Below are positions 42,048 to 49,906 of a DNA stretch of 64,000 bases, piece after piece. The notes under the pieces were generated by a model, which ran no database searches, was not told the DNA's origin, and saw only the letters and a list, made by a program, of their open reading frames with translations. The first letter of the stretch is position 1, and each line of letters begins with the position of its first letter. A program made the position numbers and the translations under genes. The DNA comes from G965197715 sp965247615 (GTDB lineage: Bacteria; Chloroflexota; Dehalococcoidia; Lucifugimonadales; UBA1127). The stretch lies in the NCBI GenBank assembly GCA_965247615.1, contig OZ252022.1, positions 2,046,001-2,110,000 of the forward strand, given 5' to 3'.

Positions 42048-42995
42048 GTGCCTACTGTCCCTCAGAACGTGTTCGTCGGCATCGATGTCTCGAAGGACTG
42101 GCTGGACGTGGCTGTCCGACCGACCGGCGCCGCGTGGCGCGCGGCCCAGGACGAGGACGGCCTCGAGCGGCTGGTCCAGCAGCTCGACAAGTTGCGGCCC
42201 CGGCTCATCGTCATGGAAGCCTCCGGTGGGTACGAGCGGTTGCTGGCCGCAGCTCTCGCCTCCGCCAGCCTCCCCGTCGCCGTGGTGAACGCCCGCCACG
42301 TGCGCGACTTTGCACGGTCCCAGGGGAAGCTGGCCAAGACGGACCGGCTCGACGCGGCGGTGATTGCCCACTTCGGCGAGGTCAGCGAACTCATACCTCA
42401 GCCGCCGGTTCCCGCAGAGGCGCGGGAGCTTGCAGCACTCGTGACCCGCCGACGCCAGCTTGTCCGTATGCGGACGGCTGAACAGCAGCACCGGAAGCAA
42501 GCGTCCCCCGTTGTACGACACGGGGTCGACCGGGCTATCGCCTTCTTCAACCGGGAGTTGGAAGAGATTGATGAGGACCTGACGCGGCGGCTGCGGGAGT
42601 CCCCGCTCTGGCGGGAGCGCGACGAGTTGCTGCGCAGTGTGCCGGGCGTGGGGCCGGCGCTCACGTTCGTCCTGCTGGCGGACCTGCCGGAGCTGGGCTC
42701 CCTCAGCAACAAGCAGGTCGCCTCCCTGGTGGGCCTGGCGCCCTTCGCGCGAGACAGCGGGAAGTTCCGCGGAGCGCGCACCTGTTGGGGCGGCCGTGCC
42801 GCGGTGAGGGCGGCCCTCTACATGCCAACGGTCGCAGCGATGCGATGCAACCCGGTGATCAAGGGGTTCTATGAGCGGCTGGTGAAAGCGGGCAAGCCTC
42901 CAAAGGTTGCGCTCACCGCGTGTATGCACAAGCTGCTGACGGTCCTCAACGCCATGCTCCGGCACGGGACCCCTTGGAACCCCCAGATGGCTTGA
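42048..42995 (+). CDS. IS110-family transposase/recombinase
   Basis: 315 aa from GTG 42048 (AGGAGGA at 42037-42043). The N-terminal RuvC-like DEDD domain shows FVGIDVSKDWLDVAV (Asp), IVMEASGGYERLL (Glu) and KTDRLDAAVIA (Asp); the C-terminal Tnp_20 domain has VPGVGPALTFVLLADLPELG and the catalytic-serine region. Full length for the family and uninterrupted, so it may be active. IS110 enzymes recombine at short core sequences and use a bridge RNA from the element's non-coding end. Confidence 0.9.
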   Translation: MPTVPQNVFVGIDVSKDWLDVAVRPTGAAWRAAQDEDGLERLVQQLDKLRPRLIVMEASGGYERLLAAALASASLPVAVVNARHVRDFARSQGKLAKTDRLDAAVIAHFGEVSELIPQPPVPAEARELAALVTRRRQLVRMRTAEQQHRKQASPVVRHGVDRAIAFFNRELEEIDEDLTRRLRESPLWRERDELLRSVPGVGPALTFVLLADLPELGSLSNKQVASLVGLAPFARDSGKFRGARTCWGGRAAVRAALYMPTVAAMRCNPVIKGFYERLVKAGKPPKVALTACMHKLLTVLNAMLRHGTPWNPQMA

Positions 42996-43064
42996 CTTCC
43001 AACACAGTTGCTTGCCCCTTCTTATCCCCGGGGCCGGGGTCCGGGGTCCCGCGTCTGCGGGGCC

Positions 43065-43379
43065 GCCCCACCCGATCGCCTGGAAGTTGGACCGGACCGT
43101 CGCCGGATACGCCGCTTTCATCCGGTCCAGCTCCGCCATGAACCGGCGCTCCGTCTCGGCTGCAGACGGCAGGATGGCCGCGTCATCCAGCTCCAGCCAG
43201 AACCGGACCGCGGCCTCCCGCTGCGCGGACGTCCGCACGACCCCTCGGACCGCCAGATGCACCGGCGACGCCGCGGCCTGCCGCAGCCCCTGCTCCAGCA
43301 CGTCCTCCACGCTGGGAGCCGGCCCGGGTTTGTACCCGGCGCCATTGAACGGCCCGGCCAAGAGCCCTATCCCGCTCAC
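43065..43379 (-). CDS. Hypothetical protein, 3' end replaced by IS110
   Basis: From GTG 43379, no SD. Reads MSGIGLLAGPFNGAGYKPGP, then VEDVLEQGLRQAAASPVHLA and LELDDAAILPSAAETERRFM, RMKAAYPATVRSNFQAIGW. The composition is protein-like (helical, charged), with no family I recognise. The frame continues antisense through the IS, so the native end has been lost. It could also be a chance frame opposite other coding sequence. Confidence 0.35.
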
Positions 43380-43604
43380 GTCACGCGGCTCGCAGCCACC
43401 GCCGACGCACGGCGGGCGGCCTTCGACGGACGCACGGTGTCCAGCTGGCTGGCCCGCCTCGTCGCTGACGCCCTGGGCGCTGGCCCAAGCTCTGGCGATC
43501 AGGGCCGTTGCTTACGCTGTGGATGGGTGATCGAAGCGTGGACGTCGAAGGCGTGGCACCTGGCCGCGCGGCGACCCTGCCCCCGCTGCGTGAGGCCGAG
43601 GTGA
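43377..43604 (+). pseudogene. Ribbon-helix-helix-like plus zinc-ribbon fragment
   Basis: Encodes VTRLAATADARRAAFDGRTV, then SSWLARLVADALGAGPSSGD. The second part is almost the same as the gene at 43947-44159. It continues into CLRCGWVIEAW and ends RRPCPRCVRPR, a CxxC-CxxC zinc ribbon. No start codon is present at its 5' end, so it is a fragment or a fusion that lost its beginning. Confidence 0.5.
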
Positions 43605-43672
43605 GGGCGCGGTGGGAGCTGCTGATGTACGCAAGAGCCTATGATCTCGGCCATTGATGGGCGCAACCAGCC

Positions 43673-43811
43673 CTGTAACCATTCTGTAACCATTTCAAAG
43701 GCCCTGTACCCATCCTGTAACCTTTGTGTAACCATTGAGGGTATATGTGTAACGAACCTGTACCCTGTGTGCCCGCGATGTGTCACGAGGGTGGGAACAT
43801 AGTGTAACGAT
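43673..43811 (+). repeat. Iteron-like TGTAACC(A/G)TT array with helical phasing
   Basis: Copies of TGTA(A/C)C(C/G) begin at 43673, 43684, 43704, 43715, 43726, 43747, 43758, 43802, with a weaker TGTCACGA at 43780. Spacings are 11, 20, 11, 11, 21, 11, 22 and 22 bases, all on the same DNA face. Confidence 0.75.
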
Positions 43812-43946
43812 TAGGCTCAAACATGAGAGATATGAGAGGAAAACCCCTACATATGATATCTTAGGGAATCCAAAATAGCCCCACAGCATCCCCCCGTTTG
43901 GGGGGTAGGGTTTGGGCGGTGTGCAACCACGTGCGACACTTCGACC

Positions 43947-44159
43947 ATGCCCACCAGTCCCGATGTCCGCCGCCTGGTCACCTACGTCTCGGCTGCCCAG
44001 GCTCAGGAGGTCGCACGGCGGATGGCCCTCCATGGGTGCTCGGTGTCCAGCTGGCTGGCCCGCCTCGTCGCTGACGCCCTGGGCGCTGGCCCCAACCCTG
44101 GCGACCAGGACGACCCGGAGTACGCCGCAGGGCTTCGCCGCAACCCTGGGCGGCGCTAA
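43947..44159 (+). CDS. Small ribbon-helix-helix-like DNA-binding protein
   Basis: 70 aa: MPTSPDVRRLVTYVSAAQAQ, then EVARRMALHGCSVSSWLARL and VADALGAGPNPGDQ. The pattern short beta strand, helix with A...EVARRMA, turn, then helix SVSSWLARLVADAL resembles RHH/CopG repressors and plasmid antitoxins. No strong SD is seen. It lies 136 bases after the iteron-like array, which could be its operator (inference). Confidence 0.55.
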   Translation: MPTSPDVRRLVTYVSAAQAQEVARRMALHGCSVSSWLARLVADALGAGPNPGDQDDPEYAAGLRRNPGRR

Positions 44160-44641
44160 GGAACGGCGATATCGTCAGGGGTTCGGCGTCCTCGAGATCC
44201 GGCCAGGTGCAAGTCCGTGGAGCTGAGCCGGCGGTCTCGCAGCTGCAGCAGGCCCCCAGCTGACGATGGAGTCGTTCGGGTCTGGCTGGCGGTCCGGGAG
44301 CCGCAGTCCTGTGGGGTCTGGCGGCATGCTGGCAACCGCCAGGCCCCATTCTCTTCTCGATCTGCTGGCCGGATGTGCCGCGCACAGCCGCTGGCGGCTG
44401 CTGCACGACGACCAGCCGGGACTACCTGTCGGTGATCTGCTGCTGGATAGTCCCGTATGGCACTGCGTACTAGACCGCTTCGTGCTCGAACGTCGCGGAA
44501 CCGACGTTGACCCCCAGGAGGAGGCCCTCAAACCCAATGAGCGGGGGGCCGGGGGAATGCCCCTCCGCCAAGGCCTAGCCACAACAAGAACGAGAGGCGC
44601 TCGTGAGCGCCCCTCGCTTGTTGCTCTCTGTGCCGCTGCTG
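44160..44641. other. Region without a supported gene
   Basis: A plus-strand frame runs from 44266 across the end of the amidohydrolase gene (LLDSPVWHCVLDRFVLERRG in the middle) but has no SD or family resemblance. A terminator lies at the right edge. Confidence 0.4.
44584..44621 (-). terminator. Terminator of minus-strand amidohydrolase gene
   Basis: Long imperfect stem: ACAAG with CTTGT outside, GGCGCTC with GAGCGCC inside, GT loop. It lies 20 bases beyond the stop codon. Confidence 0.6.
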
Positions 44642-45682
44642 CTAAGCCGGGACGTTTGCGAACGCCGGGAACACCTTCGCCGGGTTCCCGTTGACGATGG
44701 CCAGCTTGTCGGCCTCCGACAGTGTCGGAATGTAGTCGATGACCGGCAGCAGATTGTCTGAGGTCAGGCCCACGCCCACCTTCGACGGATGGTCGTCCTC
44801 CTGCCGCACGTGACCGCCCGAGCCCGGCGCCTCAGTGCCCAGGCAGATGTTGTCGACGCCCCACTGCTTGATGGCCAGCGTCAGGTAGTCGATGTCGTAC
44901 ACGCAGGTGTCGAAGAACAAGTTATTGCCCTTCCAATTCCCCTTGTGCCCGGACGACATGATGAACCGGTCAAGCGCGCCACCCGCGTGGGCAATGCAGA
45001 TGCGCAGGTTCGGGAACGTGTCGAACAGGTTGCTGTACGCCAGGATCCGCGTCGCCAGGAACGTCTCCACCACGAACCCCACCTGATAGTTGCCCGGTAT
45101 GTGGCCGATCCGCGGGTCCAGGCAGTTGGTGCCGTGTATGAAGACCGGCACGTCCCACTCCTGGCACTTCTCGTACACCGGGTGCCAGTAGGGCTCGTTC
45201 ATCCCCGGCGAGTTGTGCTTGCCGTCCGGGTCGGGGCTCAGGTACGTCCCGGCGAACCCGTACTCCTTCACGTTCATCTCGAACTCGGGGATGCAGTTGC
45301 TGAGATCCGGCGCCTCCGCAATCTGGGGCAGCATGGACGCGCCCAGGAACCGCTTGGGGAAGTTCAGCACCTGCTTCTGGATGGTGTCGTTGGTAAACTC
45401 GCACCATCGGTAGAGCAGATGGCGCGCCATCCAGCCCATCATCGTGAAGGGCCGGGGGCCCAGCACCTGCACGTCGATGTTGCGCTCGTCCATGAAGTCC
45501 GCGTGGTACTGGTTGCGCTCCATGAACGCCTCATCGCTCATGGGCCCCGTGCTGGACATGGTGCCCCGCAGCGGGCTCGGTCCAACGTGGCCGGAAGCGA
45601 ACCCCATCATAATCCAGTTGCGCGCCGCCGCTGGCGCTGATACGTGACCGTGGACATCTAAAACTCGGGTGCCCTTGAACAT
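44642..45682 (-). CDS. Amidohydrolase-family (ACMSD-like) protein
   Basis: 346 aa. Metal-site motif DVHGHV (HxH) near residue 10, VPVFIHGTNCLDPRIG, NLRICIAHAGGALDRFI, and the late acidic position in ICLGTEAPGSGG, where Glu stands in place of the usual Asp. The order is that of PF04909 decarboxylases/hydrolases. The Glu substitution may change the metal site. Its ATG 45682 follows a GAGGAGG-type SD (CTCCTC on the plus strand), and a promoter lies upstream. Confidence 0.8.
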   Translation of the reverse strand: MFKGTRVLDVHGHVSAPAAARNWIMMGFASGHVGPSPLRGTMSSTGPMSDEAFMERNQYHADFMDERNIDVQVLGPRPFTMMGWMARHLLYRWCEFTNDTIQKQVLNFPKRFLGASMLPQIAEAPDLSNCIPEFEMNVKEYGFAGTYLSPDPDGKHNSPGMNEPYWHPVYEKCQEWDVPVFIHGTNCLDPRIGHIPGNYQVGFVVETFLATRILAYSNLFDTFPNLRICIAHAGGALDRFIMSSGHKGNWKGNNLFFDTCVYDIDYLTLAIKQWGVDNICLGTEAPGSGGHVRQEDDHPSKVGVGLTSDNLLPVIDYIPTLSEADKLAIVNGNPAKVFPAFANVPA

Positions 45683-45751
45683 CTAGTCCTCCTCTCGATT
45701 CCGCGTGTGGTCTGTCCGAAGGCTTCGCCAATCTCGCTATGAAGCCCCGCG

Positions 45752-45782
45752 ATTGTACAACCACCCTCCGCAAGCCTGTCAA
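45752..45782 (-). promoter_or_regulatory. Promoter of minus-strand amidohydrolase gene
   Basis: On the minus strand: TTGACA (45782-45777), 19-bp spacer, TACAAT (45757-45752). Confidence 0.5.
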
Positions 45783-45857
45783 CCCTTTGTGAACGGTTGG
45801 CCTCAGATTGGACCGCCCCGCGCGCCCACCTCGTCCCGCACGTCCTTTGCCGGACGT

Positions 45858-47747
45858 CTACCGCGGGACCACCGGCAGCACCACGTGGGACGGGTGCTCC
45901 GCGTCGTGGTAGATGGCATTTTCCGCCGCAACAGTCCCGCGTCGCTGGCCGGGCGCGGCGCCCGTGTTGGGGTTCACGTCGAAGCGGGGGAAGTTGCTGC
46001 TGGACACGTCGAGGCGTATACGGTGGCCCCGAGCGAAGACGTTGCTCGTGGGGTACAGCGTGATGGCGAGCTCGTAGACCCGGCCCGGCGTCAGGGGCTC
46101 CGCGCGCTCCCACGACTCCCGGTAGACCGCGCGTATGATCCCGTCGCAAATGTTGAGCGCGTAGCCCATAGGGTAGTCCACGCTGGGCGGGTACACGTCC
46201 ACCAGCTTGGCGCAGAAGTCCGTGTCGACGGCGGACGACGACGCCCACAGCTTGACCTCGATCGGTCCCGTCACCTCCACGTCAGCCTCCAACGGCGGCG
46301 TCTGGAACACCACGACGTCGTCCCTCGACGCCAGCGGCATGTGCGCCTCTCCGCTGCCAAAGAAGGCCGGCCCCTCCACCTGGTCAAAGCCGCCGTTGGG
46401 CGTCACCGGCCTGCGCCGCAAGACCCCCGGGAGGGACCCCGGATCGACGCCCGCAGGCAGCGGCGCCAGATAGTCCAGCGAGGAGAAGCTACCGCCGATG
46501 GTCGGCACGGGGTGGGCGGGGTCGTAGACGTACCTCGTGGGCTCACTGCTCCCGGCTGGCGTCTCCGGCGAGAGCGAAAGGTCGGCATGCAGATAGTGGG
46601 GCGTGAACCGCGCGCGGGCCGGCGGCCACTCCCGCTCCGTACGCCACGCCCCGCCGTGGAACAGGCGGCCCTCGGCCGTCTTGCGGCCGTCACCGCCGCC
46701 CATGACGAAGATGCGGATGGGGCCGTCCGCTTCCGCGCCGTTCTCCTCGCCCCGCAGCCACCGGTCGAACCATCGCAGGTGCAGCTCGTCGAAGGAGCCC
46801 AGCGCCGCCTCGGGCCCAAACTCCACGTCGCCGGCGTAGGAGAGCTCCGGCGTGTAGGTCCCGTGATACCATGGCCCCACGATCACCTTAACGGGACCCC
46901 GCTTCGCCCCGGACAGTCCTTCGAACATCTCGAACGTCGCCCGCGGATAGGAGTCGTACCAGCCACCGACCACGTACACGGGGACGTCGGAGTGGTCGGC
47001 AACGTGCCCCTCGATGTTGAACCCGGCTTGCATCCAATACTCGTCGTAGTCGCAGTGGTTGAGTAGCTCCATGGCCCATCGTTCGTAGTTTGGCGCCAGG
47101 CCCAGCGGCGAGGCGCCCCGGCGCAGCGGCAGCCTCCGCAGCCAGTCCCGGGCGTCGACGCCGTTGAGCGCCCGGCCCACCCACGGGTCGCCCTTGAGCT
47201 TGCTGTTGCTATTCAACGCGGCGTGCCAGAACGCCCACGCAATGAACCGCAGCTCCACGGCGCCGCCCTGCCGCACACTGCTGCTGTGGGCGTTCCAGCC
47301 ACTCATGCTGGGCACAATGCACGCAAGGTGCGGCGGGTTCTGCGTCGCGGCGGCACTCTGCGTCCACCCCAGGTATGACGTGCCGAACATCCCCACCCTG
47401 CCGTTGCACCAAGGCTGGCGCGCCGCCCACTCCACGGTGTCATACCCGTCCCGCGGCTCTTGGACCAGAAATTCCAGCTCGCCCTCGGAGGCGTAGCAGC
47501 CCCGGCAGTCCTGCGTGACCACGGCGTAGCCGTAGCTCGCGAAGAGCCGGTCGCGCTGCGACCGCTCCCGGTCACCCTTGTCGTAGGGCGTGCGCTCCAA
47601 GAGCACTGGCAGCGGCTCCTCGACGACGCAACCCTCCCGCGCCGGGCGGTAGAGGTCCGCAGCCAGCCGGACACCGTCCCGCATGGACGCCATGAGGTCG
47701 CGCTGTACCACCACGTCGAAGGGGCCCAGGGGAGCAGGCACTGCCAT
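45858..47747 (-). CDS. CocE/NonD-family alpha/beta hydrolase (X-Pro dipeptidyl-peptidase S15-type)
   Basis: 629 aa. Begins FDVVVQRDLMASMRDGVRLA and DLYRP; nucleophile Ser in GMFGTSYLGWTQ; Asp and His of the triad probably in YVVGGWYDSYPRATFEMF and VGPWYHGTYTPEL; the C-terminal jelly-roll domain has LASRDDVVVFQTPPLEADVE and IRLDVSSSNFPRFDVNPNTG. The family includes cocaine esterase, acyl-peptide hydrolases and glutaryl-acylases. It hydrolyses ester or amide bonds in the cytoplasm; the natural substrate is unknown. ATG 47747 follows AAAGGAGG. Confidence 0.9.
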   Translation of the reverse strand: MAVPAPLGPFDVVVQRDLMASMRDGVRLAADLYRPAREGCVVEEPLPVLLERTPYDKGDRERSQRDRLFASYGYAVVTQDCRGCYASEGELEFLVQEPRDGYDTVEWAARQPWCNGRVGMFGTSYLGWTQSAAATQNPPHLACIVPSMSGWNAHSSSVRQGGAVELRFIAWAFWHAALNSNSKLKGDPWVGRALNGVDARDWLRRLPLRRGASPLGLAPNYERWAMELLNHCDYDEYWMQAGFNIEGHVADHSDVPVYVVGGWYDSYPRATFEMFEGLSGAKRGPVKVIVGPWYHGTYTPELSYAGDVEFGPEAALGSFDELHLRWFDRWLRGEENGAEADGPIRIFVMGGGDGRKTAEGRLFHGGAWRTEREWPPARARFTPHYLHADLSLSPETPAGSSEPTRYVYDPAHPVPTIGGSFSSLDYLAPLPAGVDPGSLPGVLRRRPVTPNGGFDQVEGPAFFGSGEAHMPLASRDDVVVFQTPPLEADVEVTGPIEVKLWASSSAVDTDFCAKLVDVYPPSVDYPMGYALNICDGIIRAVYRESWERAEPLTPGRVYELAITLYPTSNVFARGHRIRLDVSSSNFPRFDVNPNTGAAPGQRRGTVAAENAIYHDAEHPSHVVLPVVPR

Positions 47748-47809
47748 CCTCCTTTATGTCAACGATTGGCCGCGCCGGGGAGAAGTCGGCGCAGCGTCCG
47801 CGCAAGTGC

Positions 47810-47815
47810 TACAAT
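47810..47815 (+). promoter_or_regulatory. Extended -10 box for VOC gene
   Basis: TGCTACAAT: an extended -10 (TGn) with TACAAT at 47810-47815; no good -35. The ATG at 47851 is 35 bases downstream. Confidence 0.35.
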
Positions 47816-47850
47816 TGATGCATCGCCAAGAAGCTCAGAGGAGGTGGATG

Positions 47851-48213
47851 ATGATTAACCTGGACCATACTATCGTTCCCGCCCACGACAAGGAAGCCTC
47901 GGCTAAGTTTTTCGCCCACATCTTCGGCTTCACCTACGAGGGCATCCACGGTCCCTTCGCGCCCGTCCGCATCAGCGACGCCACCACCCTCGACTTCGCT
48001 GACCGGCCCGAGGTCCCTCACCACCACTACGCCTTCCACGTCGATGACGCCACATTCGACGACATCTTCGGCCGCGTCAAGGAAGAGGCCCTCGCCTACG
48101 GCAGCGGACCCCGGGACACCGACAACATGCAGTTCAACGACCGCCTGGGCGGACGGGGCTTCTACTTCCTCGACCCCAACGGCCACAGCTACGAGCTGAT
48201 GACCCGGCGCTAG
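47851..48213 (+). CDS. VOC-superfamily (glyoxalase/extradiol dioxygenase fold) protein
   Basis: 120 aa. Begins MINLDHTIVPAHDKEASAKF, with paired beta-alpha-beta modules, VPHHHYAFHVDDATFDDI and the last motif GRGFYFLDPNGHSYELMTRR, where Glu and His are the usual metal ligands. AGGAGG at 47839-47844 fits the second of two adjacent ATGs (47851). The small single-domain size suggests a dimeric lyase, isomerase or resistance-type VOC protein. Confidence 0.8.
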   Translation: MINLDHTIVPAHDKEASAKFFAHIFGFTYEGIHGPFAPVRISDATTLDFADRPEVPHHHYAFHVDDATFDDIFGRVKEEALAYGSGPRDTDNMQFNDRLGGRGFYFLDPNGHSYELMTRR

Positions 48214-48358
48214 CCCTCGCGCTTCCGTCCCCGGCAGTCCCGCGAACGTCGCTGGCTCTCGCCTTTGCGGCGGCGATGGTCGTCTACCCGCATCGGGCGC
48301 GACTCAGCGCCCAAGTAGAAGTCATGGCAGACAGCGCCTCCCCTTTTGACCATGCTAC

Positions 48359-48406
48359 GGCGAAGCGGGCGCAGACAGTACAGCTGCAGCCTGCGCCCGC
48401 TTCGCC
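48359..48406. terminator. Large perfect hairpin upstream of Rieske promoter
   Basis: A perfect 16-bp stem (GGCGAAGCGGGCGCAG with its complement) with a 16-nt loop. It may end transcription from the VOC gene or insulate the next promoter. No T-run. Confidence 0.5.
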
Positions 48407-48443
48407 GCTGCGCCCCCCCCCGATGCGTTCAGCCGCGCACGCG

Positions 48444-48473
48444 TTGACAGCGCGAGGCGAATGCCGGTAGAAT
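48444..48473 (+). promoter_or_regulatory. Promoter of Rieske oxygenase gene
   Basis: TTGACA (48444-48449), 18-bp spacer, TAGAAT (48468-48473). ATG 48517. Confidence 0.65.
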
Positions 48474-48516
48474 CCGCCCCAACAGTCGCACACGCACACC
48501 AGTGCAGGAGAAGGAC

Positions 48517-49803
48517 ATGCTCAGCTTCAGAGAAAACGAGGTTCTGACCCAGGTTGGTCCCGGCACTCCCATGGGGGAGCTGATGCGCCGCTACTGGCAC
48601 CCCATCGCCGCCCTCTCCCAGTTGGAGGAGAACCCCACCAAGTCAGTCCGCATCCTCGGCGAAGACCTGGTGCTGTACAAGGACCGCTCCGGCACTTTCG
48701 GCCTCATCCAGGAGTCCTGCCCCCACCGCCGTGTCAACCTCCTCTACGGTATCCCGGAGCAGCAGGGCATCCGATGCCCCTACCACGGCTGGATGTTCGA
48801 CGAGACGGGCAGGTGCCTTGAGATGCCGGCTGAGGCCCCGGACAGCACCTTCAAGGACCGCGTCACCGCCGTGACCTACCCCGTCGAGTCCCTGGGCGGC
48901 CTCATCTTCGCCTACCTCGGCCCCCAGCCCGCGCCCCTTCTCCCCCGCTGGGAGTGGCTCGTCCAGGAGCACGCCTACCGCCAGGTGGATATCTCCGTGC
49001 TCCCCTGCAACTGGCTCCAGTGCATGGAGAACTCCATGGACCCCATCCACCTCGAGTGGCTCCACGGCCACCTCTCCAACTACGTCTACGAGCGCAGGGG
49101 CATGCCCCCGGAGTTCCGACGCACCGTCCCCAAGCACCTCAAGATCGGCTTCGACATCTTCGAGCACGGCCTCATCAAGCGTCGCGTCTTTGAGGGCGAG
49201 ACCGAGCAGGACGCCGACTGGGCCGTCGGCCATCCCGTCCTCTTCCCCAACATCCTCTCCAACCCCAATGAGTTTCGCGTCCCCATCGACGACACACACA
49301 CCCTGGAGCTCGAGTACGAGGTCCATCCCCTCCCGCTGGACGTTCCCGCACCGCCGCTAGAGGAGATCGCCGTCTACCACCGCCCCCTCAGGAACGAGGA
49401 CGGACGCCTTGACGCCAGCTACGTCCGCGCCCAGGACATGCTGGCCTGGGTGAGCCAGGGACCCCTGGCCGAGCGGCACCTGGAGCGCCTGGGTGAGTCC
49501 GACAAGGGGATCATCCTCTACCGCCGCCTCCTCAAGCAGCAGATACGCATCGTGGAGGACGGCGGCGACCCCATGAACACCTTCCGCAATCCCGCTGCCA
49601 ACGTCTGCATCGAGCTTCCCAACGAGTCCAAGGGCGCCGCCCAGGGGCTCAAGTCCGTGCGCAAGGACGGCGTCGTCGCCCGCGCGAAGGTGCAAGAGCC
49701 CCTGAAGCCCTGGGTCAACCCGGCCCCCTGGGCCGCCAACGGGCTCCGGCACTACCTGGCGCGCGTGCAGGGAACGGCGGCCCCGGAAGAGGCCAAGACC
49801 TAG
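48517..49803 (+). CDS. Rieske non-haem iron aromatic ring-hydroxylating oxygenase
   Basis: 428 aa from ATG 48517 (GGAGAAGG at 48507-48514). The Rieske [2Fe-2S] site reads CPHRRVNLLYG ... CPYHGWMFD. The catalytic iron site is NWLQCMENSMDPIHLEWLHG, with the bridging Asp and two His. This is a phthalate 4,5-dioxygenase/oxygenase-alpha type, receiving electrons from a separate reductase not found here. The C-terminal 120 residues match the fragment at 1-424, so there are two such enzymes. It has its own promoter and terminator, so it is a single-gene unit. Confidence 0.9.
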   Translation: MLSFRENEVLTQVGPGTPMGELMRRYWHPIAALSQLEENPTKSVRILGEDLVLYKDRSGTFGLIQESCPHRRVNLLYGIPEQQGIRCPYHGWMFDETGRCLEMPAEAPDSTFKDRVTAVTYPVESLGGLIFAYLGPQPAPLLPRWEWLVQEHAYRQVDISVLPCNWLQCMENSMDPIHLEWLHGHLSNYVYERRGMPPEFRRTVPKHLKIGFDIFEHGLIKRRVFEGETEQDADWAVGHPVLFPNILSNPNEFRVPIDDTHTLELEYEVHPLPLDVPAPPLEEIAVYHRPLRNEDGRLDASYVRAQDMLAWVSQGPLAERHLERLGESDKGIILYRRLLKQQIRIVEDGGDPMNTFRNPAANVCIELPNESKGAAQGLKSVRKDGVVARAKVQEPLKPWVNPAPWAANGLRHYLARVQGTAAPEEAKT

Positions 49804-49828
49804 AGACGCCACTAAAGGCCGAAACCTC

Positions 49829-49873
49829 AGCCGTCCCATCCCGAGGCGTCCCGCCCGGATGGGACGGCTCTTT
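49829..49873 (+). terminator. Terminator of Rieske oxygenase gene
   Basis: A 13-bp stem (AGCCGTCCCATCC with GGATGGGACGGCT) and CTTT tail. Confidence 0.7.
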
Positions 49874-49906
49874 CGTGGCAGCGCAGCCAGCCTCCGCGGA
49901 ACCCGC

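Larger units (their letters stand above)
42996..43946. other. Accessory spacer with gene fragments and an iteron-like array
   Basis: Contains a minus-strand ORF (43065-43379), a ribbon-helix-helix/zinc-ribbon fragment (43377-43604), the TGTAACC array (43673-43811) and a lower-GC stretch up to 43910. Confidence 0.6.

Noticed and set aside
43499..43786. 95-aa minus-strand frame across the TGTAACC array
   Set aside because: The 11-base periodicity is not a multiple of three, so the repeats are DNA sites, not protein repeats.
44266..44694. 142-aa plus-strand frame
   Set aside because: No SD or recognisable domain, and it overlaps the end of the amidohydrolase gene.
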